Part shown: positions 1-6,345 of the stretch, piece after piece
Layout of the letters: the number at the start of each line of letters is the position of its first letter
How positions within the stretch are numbered: position 1 is the first letter of the stretch
NCBI GenBank assembly: GCA_022448665.1
Contig: JAKUUO010000038.1
Span: 1 to 10,263 of the forward strand
Direction of reading: 5' to 3'
Source of the DNA: Candidatus Thalassarchaeum betae
Lineage (GTDB): Archaea > Thermoplasmatota > Poseidoniia > Poseidoniales > Thalassarchaeaceae
Length of the DNA: 10,263 bases
The notes under the pieces: generated by a model
Told to the model about the DNA's origin: nothing
What the model saw: the letters and a program-made list of their open reading frames with translations, nothing else
Databases searched by the model: none
Translations under genes and position numbers: made by a program

Positions 1-577
1 GATGCGCCAGAGGGTGATGATAGCCATGATGATGTCCTGCGAGCCCAAACTTCTCATCGCCGACGAGCCGACAACCGCCCTCGACGTCACCATCCAGGCC
101 CAGATTCTACAGTTGATGCGAGACCTGCGCGACGAGAAGGACACGTCTATCCTGCTTATCACGCACGACTTGGGGGTTATCGCCGAGATGTGTGACGCAG
201 TCACCGTGATGTACGCCGGGTCCGTGGTCGAGAGCGGCAGCATAGGGGACGTTCTATCCCGGCCTCGGATGCCATACTCAATCGGCCTGCTCCACAGCAT
301 CCCAACAATCGATGAAGGATCTGACCGCAGGGACGTGCTACCTATCATCCCGGGGCAGGTCCCGGACCCCAACCTACACTTCGATGGGTGCAGGTTCCAC
401 CCCCGCTGCCCGTTCGCGGACGAGACATGCATCTCAACTCCGCCGCCGATGACAGAGGTCGAACCCGGTCACTTCGCAGCCTGTCACCACACCGATTCAA
501 TTGGCGAGAATGTCGCAGAAGTGCAGGCCGCATTCGACGTTTTCGCAGCCGAGTACGAATTGGAAGGAGTTGCCTGA
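1..577 (+). CDS. Oligopeptide/dipeptide ABC transporter ATPase, OppD/DppD type (5' truncated by window edge)
   Basis: This is the C-terminal 191 residues of a peptide-importer ATPase that powers uptake across the cytoplasmic membrane. The visible part starts inside the ABC signature region (MRQRV normally follows LSGG), so the Walker A half lies upstream of the window. Present are Walker B (LLIADE, visible residues 17-22), the D-loop (ALD) and the H-loop His55 in LLITHDL. The C-terminal extension typical of OppD/DppD carries four cysteines (C130, C136, C143, C161) in a CRFHPRCP context. In a DppD structure the equivalent extension binds a [4Fe-4S] cluster. The first complete codon begins at base 2. 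The stop lies one base before the start of the next ATPase gene, so the two are surely co-transcribed. The class is firm; the exact substrate (di- or oligopeptide, or another solute) cannot be read from this part. Confidence 0.95.
   Translation, partial: MRQRVMIAMMMSCEPKLLIADEPTTALDVTIQAQILQLMRDLRDEKDTSILLITHDLGVIAEMCDAVTVMYAGSVVESGSIGDVLSRPRMPYSIGLLHSIPTIDEGSDRRDVLPIIPGQVPDPNLHFDGCRFHPRCPFADETCISTPPPMTEVEPGHFAACHHTDSIGENVAEVQAAFDVFAAEYELEGVA
562..569 (+). promoter_or_regulatory. Ribosome binding site for the OppF-type gene
   Basis: GGAAGGAG lies inside the last codons of the upstream ATPase gene, 9 nt before the ATG at 579. It supports that ATG over the in-frame upstream codons reaching back to 501, which would add 26 residues overlapping OppD. 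Confidence 0.7.
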
Positions 578-578
578 G

Positions 579-1643
579 ATGCCGGATGACAGCAAGTTCG
601 ACGAGGTCCTCATAGAGGTCGAGGGGATGAGGAAGTGGTTCCCAATCAAGAGCGGCATGCTCACTACAGTGAAGAGCCACGTCCGCGCCGTTGACGGGGT
701 CGACCTGCAGGTAAAGCGAGGTGAGACCCTCGGGATTGTCGGCGAGTCGGGTTGCGGCAAGACCACACTGGGACGAGTCATACTGGGACTCACCCATATG
801 ACCGAGGGGTCGGTCCACTATGCCGGCGAGGACATCCGGACGATGACAAACAAGGACCTCAGGAGGAGACTCCAGATTGTGTTCCAGGACCCTGGAGGTT
901 CGATGAACCCGAGGATGTCGGTGCGATCCATAGTGGGGGAGCCACTCCAAGTGAATGGAATGGCCGAGGGCGCCGAGCTGACTCAGAAGGTAGCTGATTT
1001 GCTTGATTCCGTGGGCCTCAAGCGCGAGCACATGAACAGATTCCCCCACGAGTTCTCCGGTGGACAGAAGCAGAGAATCGCCCTAGCGAGGGCACTCTCT
1101 CTGGACCCTGAGTTCATTCTCCTCGACGAGCCAACCAGCGCATTGGACGTGTCCGTTCAGGCCCAGGTCCTGAATCTGCTCGAGGAGATCCAGGAGAAGC
1201 ACGGTCTCACATTCGTCTTCATCACTCACGCACTCAACGTCGTCAACCACATTTGCGACAGAGTCGCAGTGATGTACCTCGGAAAGATCGTCGAGATCGC
1301 CGATACGAACGACCTGTTCAGTGAGCCAGCCCACCCCTACACGCATGCTCTGATGTCGGCTATCCCAGAGCCCTCTCTGGAAAAGGCCTCTAGGAGGAGG
1401 ATAGTTCTGAGTGGTGACGTACCCAGTCCCGCAGACCCCCCTCCTGGATGCAGGTTCCACACTCGTTGCCCCATCGCTGAGGAGGGGCTCTGCGATGTCG
1501 AGGAGCCGAAACTGGAGTCCATCGGCGAAGGTCATGGAGTGGCGTGCCACTTCCCACTGGGCCCCGGGAAGAAACTCCCGATCCTCGACGATGACCAGAT
1601 TCCTCCTGAGGATGACGACAAGCCGAAAACGGTCGTACTCTGA
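579..1643 (+). CDS. Oligopeptide/dipeptide ABC transporter ATPase, OppF/DppF type
   Basis: A complete 354-residue ATPase, the second nucleotide-binding subunit of a peptide importer. Walker A is GESGCGKT (55-62), the Q-loop glutamine is Q103, the signature is FSGGQ (159-163), Walker B is FILLDE (179-184) with catalytic Glu184, and the H-loop is His217. The C-terminal extension has four cysteines (C291, C297, C305, C323) spaced like those in the neighbouring OppD-type protein, consistent with an Fe-S or metal site. The protein ends in an acidic tail (about 337-347). The residue after the H-loop histidine is Ala (THAL), where OppF proteins usually have Asp. The chosen start lies 1 nt after the OppD stop and has a GGAAGGAG ribosome binding site. 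The family is certain; the substrate is not. The permease and binding-protein genes are not in the window and presumably lie upstream. Confidence 0.95.
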   Translation: MPDDSKFDEVLIEVEGMRKWFPIKSGMLTTVKSHVRAVDGVDLQVKRGETLGIVGESGCGKTTLGRVILGLTHMTEGSVHYAGEDIRTMTNKDLRRRLQIVFQDPGGSMNPRMSVRSIVGEPLQVNGMAEGAELTQKVADLLDSVGLKREHMNRFPHEFSGGQKQRIALARALSLDPEFILLDEPTSALDVSVQAQVLNLLEEIQEKHGLTFVFITHALNVVNHICDRVAVMYLGKIVEIADTNDLFSEPAHPYTHALMSAIPEPSLEKASRRRIVLSGDVPSPADPPPGCRFHTRCPIAEEGLCDVEEPKLESIGEGHGVACHFPLGPGKKLPILDDDQIPPEDDDKPKTVVL

Positions 1644-1652
1644 GGTACAAGA

Positions 1653-2027
1653 ATGGCTGAGAACGAAGCCGACTCGGACGGGAGCGAGACCACCCCTCCT
1701 CCGATGTTCGACAAGAAGGAGGAGGCCGAGGCCGCCTTCTGGAGGCTGAAGAAGGCCTCTGACGAGTGGAGGGAGGAGCGAGTCAAGCGTGTTCTGGCCC
1801 AAGAGGGCGAGGGTATTCTGACCACGCTTGGCAGAGTGGTGTACATTTCGGCGTGTATGTTGTTCGATGGCGTGGTGCTGCTGGAAGTTCCAGTCAGCAT
1901 GGGCAGGACTCTGGCTGCTTGGTCCCTGTATGTGGTCTTGCTAGTAGTTGCCATCAAGCTACAGCGCGACCTCTACGAGAAGTGGTTCGATGTCGACATC
2001 AGTCAGATCGACTTTGATCGGCAATGA
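1653..2027 (+). CDS. Small two-helix membrane protein in the peptide-transporter operon, unknown function
   Basis: A 124-residue protein that I do not recognise. The N-terminus is acidic and low-complexity (residues 1-24, rich in Asp, Glu, Ser, Thr and Pro). A charged, probably helical segment follows (about 25-54, Glu/Lys/Arg rich, possibly coiled coil). Two hydrophobic segments at about 61-81 and 86-102 look like a membrane hairpin, and the hydrophilic tail ends in DFDRQ. The start is 9 nt after the OppF-type stop and has a GAGGT ribosome binding site (1642-1646) with a 6-nt spacer, so it is very probably the last gene of the transporter operon. Its last codons overlap the 3' end of the convergent MFS gene by 29 bp. 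It could be an accessory or stabilising subunit of the transporter, but position is the only evidence. Confidence 0.75.
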   Translation: MAENEADSDGSETTPPPMFDKKEEAEAAFWRLKKASDEWREERVKRVLAQEGEGILTTLGRVVYISACMLFDGVVLLEVPVSMGRTLAAWSLYVVLLVVAIKLQRDLYEKWFDVDISQIDFDRQ

Positions 2028-3261
2028 TTGGGAAGCGCTCAGTGGCGGTTCGCTCGAAGCGCCTGAACGAAGGCACAACGACGCCGATTATCGTGGCGGC
2101 GACCATGATCGACACCGCCACAATGAAGGCCGCCTCGAGCCCCAATCTCTCGATCATCATCCCGCCGAGGAGCATCGCGGGCGGAATCAGGATGAAGGAG
2201 CCGATTGCATCGATAGAGTTGACCCGGCCACGCAGATGCTGCTCTACGCTGTCCCCGATCGTCGTGTTCCAAATGACTCCCAACACCCCCACGAGGAGGC
2301 CTTGGAACAGCGAGATCAGCAGAATGAGCGCGAACCAGGGCACGAACACGAACAGCAGGTCCAACCAAGCGGCGAAGCCGACGGTGACGTAGAACACCGT
2401 CCCACGCGAACTCTTCGGAATCGGATTACTGCCTGCGTAAAGGGCACCCACGGCGGCTCCGATCGGGAAGACGGCGCCCCAGATTCCGTAATAGAAACCA
2501 TTCCAGCCGTTATTCAAGGCGATGGAGGGGATGCCGACATCTACTATCGCAGCACCAGCGTGGAATACCATGAACACGAGGATTCCGACGAACAGCCAAG
2601 GCTGGCTGCGAGTGAAAGACAGAGCATGACCCATCTCCGACTTGAAGTCGGAATCCTCTTCCTCATCCCTGACGATTGGGACCTCCTCCATGTTGTACAG
2701 CACATACGCACTGACAAGGAAGGTGACCATGTCGATGAAGAGCGCGACTTCGATACTTGAATAGGTGATTATTGCACCACCGATCAGACCACCGAGCGAC
2801 CACGAGATAGTACGAATGGAATTGAGCAAACCGGTCGCAGAGGCCAGGATCTCCTCGTCTACTAGGTCTGGCACAAGGGCCTGAGTCGCGGGTATCGAGA
2901 AAGCTGTAGACGCTCCCATCATCACGGCGCCGAAGAGCAACACCTTCAGCACGGGGAGGCCGATGAAGAGGAGGCCGATGAAGAGGAGAGCGAAGCTTGC
3001 CTGTACATAGTCGGTGTACAGCGCGACGGTCCGCCTGGGTATTCGGTCGACCACCATCCCGCCAACTGTTAGAAGGGGCAGGTGAGCGACGAAATATGCG
3101 ATTCCGAACCACGCGAACCACACCGGTCCGCCTAGCTCATTCACACGCCAGCTTGCCGCGACCATGAAGCCGGCTCGGCCGACCTTGCTAACGCCGTCCC
3201 CAATCAGGAAACGCCGCAGGTCGCGGACTTCCCAAGCCTCTCGCAGACCCATTGCCAACAT
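1999..3261 (-). CDS. Major facilitator superfamily permease, MFS_3/EntS-like
   Basis: A 420-residue polytopic membrane protein with about 12 hydrophobic segments in two halves, separated by a charged cytoplasmic loop (about 191-220, with an acidic run near 199-206). MFS motif A lies between helices 2 and 3 as GGMVVDRIPRR (67-77). The segment around 124-165 (PATQALVPDLV, then ATGLLNSIRTISWSLGG) and the late motif LRGRVNSIDAIGSF (343-356) are typical of the MFS_3 (transmembrane secretion effector/EntS) group, which contains exporters of siderophores and drugs. Efflux is therefore the likely direction, with unknown substrate. The start at 3261 has no clear ribosome binding site; Met4 (3252) is an alternative. 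A perfect 15-bp tandem duplication lies within the gene. The gene is transcribed away from the glutamate synthase operon and shares its intergenic region, and its 3' end overlaps the small membrane protein gene. Confidence 0.9.
   Translation of the reverse strand: MLAMGLREAWEVRDLRRFLIGDGVSKVGRAGFMVAASWRVNELGGPVWFAWFGIAYFVAHLPLLTVGGMVVDRIPRRTVALYTDYVQASFALLFIGLLFIGLPVLKVLLFGAVMMGASTAFSIPATQALVPDLVDEEILASATGLLNSIRTISWSLGGLIGGAIITYSSIEVALFIDMVTFLVSAYVLYNMEEVPIVRDEEEDSDFKSEMGHALSFTRSQPWLFVGILVFMVFHAGAAIVDVGIPSIALNNGWNGFYYGIWGAVFPIGAAVGALYAGSNPIPKSSRGTVFYVTVGFAAWLDLLFVFVPWFALILLISLFQGLLVGVLGVIWNTTIGDSVEQHLRGRVNSIDAIGSFILIPPAMLLGGMMIERLGLEAAFIVAVSIMVAATIIGVVVPSFRRFERTATERFPIIADQSRSD
2956..2985. repeat. 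Perfect 15-bp tandem duplication inside the MFS gene
   Basis: GAGGCCGATGAAGAG occurs twice back to back (2956-2970 and 2971-2985) on the + strand. On the coding (-) strand each copy encodes LFIGL in frame, giving residues 93-102 of the permease in a predicted transmembrane helix. The identical codons suggest a recent slippage duplication of five residues. Confidence 0.9.
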
Positions 3262-3373
3262 CGCGGGAACAGGCGCATTTCAAGATGTCCTGAGGGCAAT
3301 CTGAGTAATCCTCGGAGTACGGTGAATGGACAGATGAACGAAGGTAGGAATATCGACATTTCAATTGTTCTCA

Positions 3374-3406
3374 TTTGAAAATATTATTCTACGAGAATTA
3401 TTCAAA
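3374..3406. repeat. Overlapping inverted repeats in the divergent promoter region
   Basis: The outer arms are TTTGAA (3374-3379) and TTCAAA (3401-3406). Inside them, ATTCT-ACG-AGAAT (3386-3398) forms a second dyad whose centre is offset by 2 bp. The element overlaps the TATA-like run AAAATATTATT. It could be an operator, but short dyads are common in AT-rich DNA. Confidence 0.35.
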
Positions 3407-3463
3407 CGTACAATAATCATCTAATTGAGTGAATATTCTGCTAGTATCAACGTCATGTGATGT

Positions 3464-3479
3464 TCATTCGACCGAATGA
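3464..3479. promoter_or_regulatory. Perfect 16-bp dyad, candidate operator
   Basis: TCATTCG-AC-CGAATGA is a perfect 7-bp inverted repeat with a 2-nt spacer. It directly abuts a TATA-like TTATAG (3480-3485), so a bound dimeric regulator would cover the position expected for the TFB-recognition element and block initiation. The geometry suits a winged-helix dimer such as an Lrp/AsnC or ArsR-type protein, but no regulator gene is present and the assignment is inference. Confidence 0.45.
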
Positions 3480-3485
3480 TTATAG
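3480..3485 (+). promoter_or_regulatory. Candidate TATA box of the glutamate-synthase-like operon
   Basis: TTATAG within GATTATAG. Archaeal initiation usually falls about 25 nt downstream, near 3507, which would leave a leader of roughly 17 nt containing the GGGGGAG ribosome binding site. This favours the ATG at 3524 over the in-frame ATG at 3476, which would lie upstream of the predicted transcript. Confidence 0.35.
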
Positions 3486-3512
3486 CACTAACTCGCACGC
3501 ATGCGCGTGTCC

Positions 3513-3519
3513 GGGGGAG
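3513..3519 (+). promoter_or_regulatory. Ribosome binding site deciding the start of the first operon gene
   Basis: GGGGGAG ends 4 nt before the ATG at 3524. The spacing is slightly short but acceptable. It supports a 500-residue product in place of the 516-residue version beginning at 3476. Confidence 0.5.
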
Positions 3520-3523
3520 CAAG

Positions 3524-5026
3524 ATGTTGGAGTCTGCAGCGCACGTAGGTTTGGAATCTCAAGACGGCCCATTGACTCTCGACAGATTCGGGGCCGAATC
3601 GGCGCGTATTGGGAGGGAGATTGCAGACCGTTACCACCGCTACCAAATCGAAACCGAGGAGGTCGACGACGCTAATCCACTGCCTCACAGGTTCCTAGTC
3701 AAGGTCGGCAAGGTCGGCCTCGCGAAGTTCATCGCCAAGGAGATGCTGATGTACTTCGGGCAGTTCGACATAATCCTCTCCAGGCCGTGCACCTACGGGG
3801 TTTTCTCAGGGCCTGTCGGGGGATTCGCCCCCCGGCCCAAGCTATGCGTCGGTTGCCTACGCTGCACCGTCCAGCACCCCGACTTCGTAACAGTTGAGCA
3901 CAACCCCGACCTCATGGCGCTCGGGGATTCGTACACCACGCATGGGCACATCGCCGCCATTGACGAGGAGGCCAAGAAGGGAATTGTCCCTGTACGTGGT
4001 CAGGGCTACAGGGGGCGTTTCGGAGGGCCGGGCTTCGATGGGATGCTGACTGACATGTCCGAGATCGTCCGCCCGAGCAGGGACGGCATCCATGGCAGAG
4101 AGCTCATCGGTACGGCCGTCGATGTCGGCAGCAAGCCGATGCACCTCTCGTTCGATGCAGACGGCAAACTCTCCGGGAGCACCCCTGAGATGTTCACCAT
4201 ACAGGTACCGTTCTTGTTCGACCTGCCACCGGGCGACCTTGGCTCCAACGACTTCGCCAGAGTGGTGGACTCCACAAGCAGGCGCATCGACACGCTCTCG
4301 TGTCTGGACGCGCACACCGTGGCCCGGCTCGGTCTGGATGCCCCGAACATCGTACCGGTTCTGGATAACGCTGAAGCCACTCACACTTCCGAGTTCCCTG
4401 CTGCGAGGCTGATCGAACTCGATGGTTGGAACGCCGACGCCTTCGAGGCGGCAAGAGAAGCCACTGATGCCATGATCGGAGTGCGTCTGCACTTCGAAGA
4501 GGGCTGGCAGGAGTCATTCATCGCAGCTGTGGATGCAGGTGCCAAAGTCATCCACCTGCTTGCCGACCTCCACGGACGCGGTGCTGACGGCAGCTTCGTT
4601 TCGGATCTGTTCAAGGAAGCCCACATGATTCTAATCGAGCAGGGAAGGCGGGAGACCGTCACCCTGTTCGGCGGCGGCGGCATCGTTGGCGCTGATCACG
4701 TCCCGAAGGCAATCATCAGCGGGCTCGATGCTGCCGCATTGGATCTTCCTGTCTTGTTCGCGTTTCAGGGTCGCTCGCACGGCTCGCTGAGGAAGCGCGA
4801 CAAGGTCTCTGGCACCTTGCCGAGGAGGATGGATCGTGATTGGGCCGAGCAGAGACTCGCCAACCTCTGCGGCTCTTGGAGGGATCAACTGCTTGAGATT
4901 CTCGGCGCTATGGGCATCCGTGATGTGCGCCGTCTGAGGGGAGAGTTCGGCCGCTCGATGATCGTCAGACACCTCGAGGATGAGGCATTCGAGGGAATAG
5001 CAGGATATGCCGGAGGTGGTGCTTGA
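3524..5026 (+). CDS. Divergent glutamate-synthase FMN-domain paralog with Fe-S-like cysteine cluster
   Basis: A 500-residue protein homologous to the FMN (synthase) domain of archaeal-type GltB but degenerate. Near the N-terminus, C89 and the cluster C108-x2-C111-x2-C114-x3-H118-P resemble a ferredoxin [4Fe-4S] motif with His in place of the fourth Cys. The segment DMSEIVRPSRDGIHGRE (177-193) is followed by a TIM-barrel-like region. Near the C-terminus, IHLLADLHGRGADG (343-356), TLFGGGGIVGADHVPKAI (380-397) and DWAEQRLANL (439-448) align by eye with IHLDGGYGGTGAAP, the SGGVRTADDIAKAI phosphate-binding loop and DWGEKRLDNL of the next protein. The QGAKPG substrate/flavin loop of active synthases is missing. 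It is probably a structural or electron-transfer subunit, not the catalytic one. It is first in the operon and its stop overlaps the next ATG by 1 nt. Homology is confident; the exact role is inference. Confidence 0.8.
   Translation: MLESAAHVGLESQDGPLTLDRFGAESARIGREIADRYHRYQIETEEVDDANPLPHRFLVKVGKVGLAKFIAKEMLMYFGQFDIILSRPCTYGVFSGPVGGFAPRPKLCVGCLRCTVQHPDFVTVEHNPDLMALGDSYTTHGHIAAIDEEAKKGIVPVRGQGYRGRFGGPGFDGMLTDMSEIVRPSRDGIHGRELIGTAVDVGSKPMHLSFDADGKLSGSTPEMFTIQVPFLFDLPPGDLGSNDFARVVDSTSRRIDTLSCLDAHTVARLGLDAPNIVPVLDNAEATHTSEFPAARLIELDGWNADAFEAAREATDAMIGVRLHFEEGWQESFIAAVDAGAKVIHLLADLHGRGADGSFVSDLFKEAHMILIEQGRRETVTLFGGGGIVGADHVPKAIISGLDAAALDLPVLFAFQGRSHGSLRKRDKVSGTLPRRMDRDWAEQRLANLCGSWRDQLLEILGAMGIRDVRRLRGEFGRSMIVRHLEDEAFEGIAGYAGGGA
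5012..5018 (+). promoter_or_regulatory. Strong ribosome binding site for the FMN synthase gene
   Basis: GGAGGTG is a full-length match to the archaeal anti-Shine-Dalgarno sequence, 7 nt before the ATG at 5026. It selects that ATG over the adjacent TTG at 5023. Confidence 0.85.
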
Positions 5027-6345
5027 TGACCATAGTCAAGCCTAGTGAGACGCTGATCCACAAAACGACACATCTGATGCAAGATGGGATGAACGCGAGG
5101 GCATTCGGGGAATACAGGATTCCAGAGGCTCTCGGAGATGCACGTTGGACCGACGAGCTGATACTGTCCACCTGGTACATGGCCGAGACTGGCGAAGTCC
5201 CAGATGGCATGAACTTCAAGACCGGTAAGAGCGACGGGGGCTTCGATAGGCTGGACTTTCAGTTCCTGCCTGAGGGTGAGTGGCTGGAACACTCGGGAGA
5301 CATTGACACCAGCCTGCATCTGAACCGCCGCGGCGATGGGAAGAACGAGATCAAGATCGACATCCCTTGGTACGGTGGCGGGATGTCCTACGGCTCCGTC
5401 TCAGTCAACGTGATGATGTCCAGAGCAAGGAACGCCCGTAATTGGAACAGCTACATTTCCACGGGCGAGGGCGGTTACCCACCGGAGTTGTTCGAAGTCA
5501 AGGAGAACGTCATCACTCAGGTAGCCACAGGGTACTTCGGCGTTGAGGAGAAGACCATCAAAGCCGCCCCCATTGTCGAATTAAAGTACGCTCAGGGCGC
5601 CAAACCAGGCCTCGGTGGGCACCTGCTCGCAGTCAAGGCCGGCGAAGAGGTCGCCAAACTGCGTGGCTCCGTTCCTTTCGTCAGTCTGTTCAGCCCGTTC
5701 CCGTTCCACTCCACTTACTCGGTCGAGGACCACTCAAAGCATCTGGACTGGATTGAAACCGTCAATCCGAAAGCCATTCTTTCTGTCAAGGTGAGCACTC
5801 CTCATGATGTCGACATGGTCGCCGTCGGCTCGTACTACGCCGGTGCCCATATCATCCATCTGGACGGCGGCTACGGCGGCACCGGGGCTGCACCGGAGAT
5901 AGCCAAGAAGAACATCGCGATGCCTATCGAGCTCGCCATCCCGAAGGTGCACAAGTTCCTGCAGAAGGAGGGCGTCCGCGACGAGGTCACTCTGATTGCA
6001 AGCGGCGGCGTGCGCACCGCAGACGACATCGCCAAAGCCATCGCTTTGGGTGCGGACGGATGTGTGTTGGGTACCACAGACCTCGTTGGTATGGGCTGCA
6101 CCAGATGCGCAAACTGCGAAGGAGGCCCTTCCGGGCGCGGCTGCCCCTGGGGTCTGACCACCACTGATATCGAACTGCAGGAATGGGTTCAGCAGGACTG
6201 GGGCGAGAAGAGACTGGACAACCTCTACACCGCTATGCAATGGCGCCTGCGCGATATCCTACGCAAACTCGGTCTGAACAACGTGCAGGAACTCAGGGGC
6301 CGTACGGATCTTCTGAGATACATCGGTAAGGAGGCTGGCGAATGA
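5026..6345 (+). CDS. Glutamate synthase FMN/Fe-S (synthase) subunit, archaeal split type
   Basis: A 439-residue stand-alone FMN domain of GltB. It is expected to reduce 2-oxoglutarate plus ammonia (channelled from glutamine) to glutamate in the cytoplasm. The family hallmarks occur in order: MSYGSVS (120-126), STGEGGYPPE (145-154), YAQGAKPGLGGHL (188-200), SPFPFHSTYSVEDHSKHL (223-240), IHLDGGYGGTGAAP (277-290) and the FMN-phosphate loop SGGVRTADDIAKAIALGAD (326-344). A cysteine cluster follows at C358-x2-C361-x2-C364-x8-C373-P. Bacterial GltB has three cysteines (C-x5-C-x4-C) binding [3Fe-4S]; four here may allow a [4Fe-4S] cluster (inference). The start is set by a GGAGGTG site. The gene overlaps its upstream neighbour by 1 nt and the downstream amidotransferase fusion by 4 nt. 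A relative such as N-methylglutamate synthase subunit C or GlxD is possible, but glutamate synthase is the simplest reading. Confidence 0.9.
   Translation: MTIVKPSETLIHKTTHLMQDGMNARAFGEYRIPEALGDARWTDELILSTWYMAETGEVPDGMNFKTGKSDGGFDRLDFQFLPEGEWLEHSGDIDTSLHLNRRGDGKNEIKIDIPWYGGGMSYGSVSVNVMMSRARNARNWNSYISTGEGGYPPELFEVKENVITQVATGYFGVEEKTIKAAPIVELKYAQGAKPGLGGHLLAVKAGEEVAKLRGSVPFVSLFSPFPFHSTYSVEDHSKHLDWIETVNPKAILSVKVSTPHDVDMVAVGSYYAGAHIIHLDGGYGGTGAAPEIAKKNIAMPIELAIPKVHKFLQKEGVRDEVTLIASGGVRTADDIAKAIALGADGCVLGTTDLVGMGCTRCANCEGGPSGRGCPWGLTTTDIELQEWVQQDWGEKRLDNLYTAMQWRLRDILRKLGLNNVQELRGRTDLLRYIGKEAGE
6328..6334 (+). promoter_or_regulatory. Ribosome binding site for the amidotransferase-GXGXG gene
   Basis: AAGGAGG lies 7 nt upstream of the ATG at 6342, which overlaps the preceding stop codon as ATGA. 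It fixes a start that leaves a 32-residue leader before the presumed catalytic cysteine. Confidence 0.8.

Larger units (their letters stand above)
3262..3523. promoter_or_regulatory. Divergent intergenic region with AT-rich promoter island
   Basis: This 262-bp gap separates the divergent MFS gene from the glutamate-synthase-like operon and is the main non-coding stretch of the window. Positions 3361-3480 contain 36 G/C out of 120 (30%), far below the flanking genes. Possible TATA-like elements on the + strand are AAAATATTATT (3378-3388) and TTATAG (3480-3485). The complementary strand offers similar AT runs for the MFS gene, but no single one stands out. Inverted repeats occur at 3374-3406 and 3464-3479. 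No small gene or RNA was recognised. Confidence 0.7.

Noticed and set aside
345..1049. A 234-codon open frame on the - strand across the two ATPase genes
   Set aside because: It runs across the OppD/OppF junction opposite two clearly coding genes and has no family features.
382..1466. Near-identical stretch TGCAGGTTCCAC in both ATPase genes (around 389 and 1449)
   Set aside because: It encodes the shared CRF/H cysteine motif of two paralogous ATPases, so it reflects homology and is not a mobile repeat.
1948..2760. A 270-codon open frame on the + strand
   Set aside because: It is antisense to the MFS permease. The product is an Asp/Glu/His/Arg-rich string without hydrophobic core or motif, as expected from the reverse of a membrane protein.
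3476..3523. Upstream in-frame ATG giving a 516-residue version of the paralog
   Set aside because: The codons overlap a TATA-like element and the dyad, and the extra 16 residues look non-coding. A ribosome binding site precedes the ATG at 3524.
3262..3523. Possible riboswitch or small RNA in the divergent gap
   Set aside because: The predicted leader of the + operon is only about 17 nt, and no conserved riboswitch core or stable multi-stem structure was apparent.
3857..4492. A 211-codon open frame on the - strand
   Set aside because: It is antisense to the FMN-domain paralog, which has clear homology to the next gene. No motif was seen in it.
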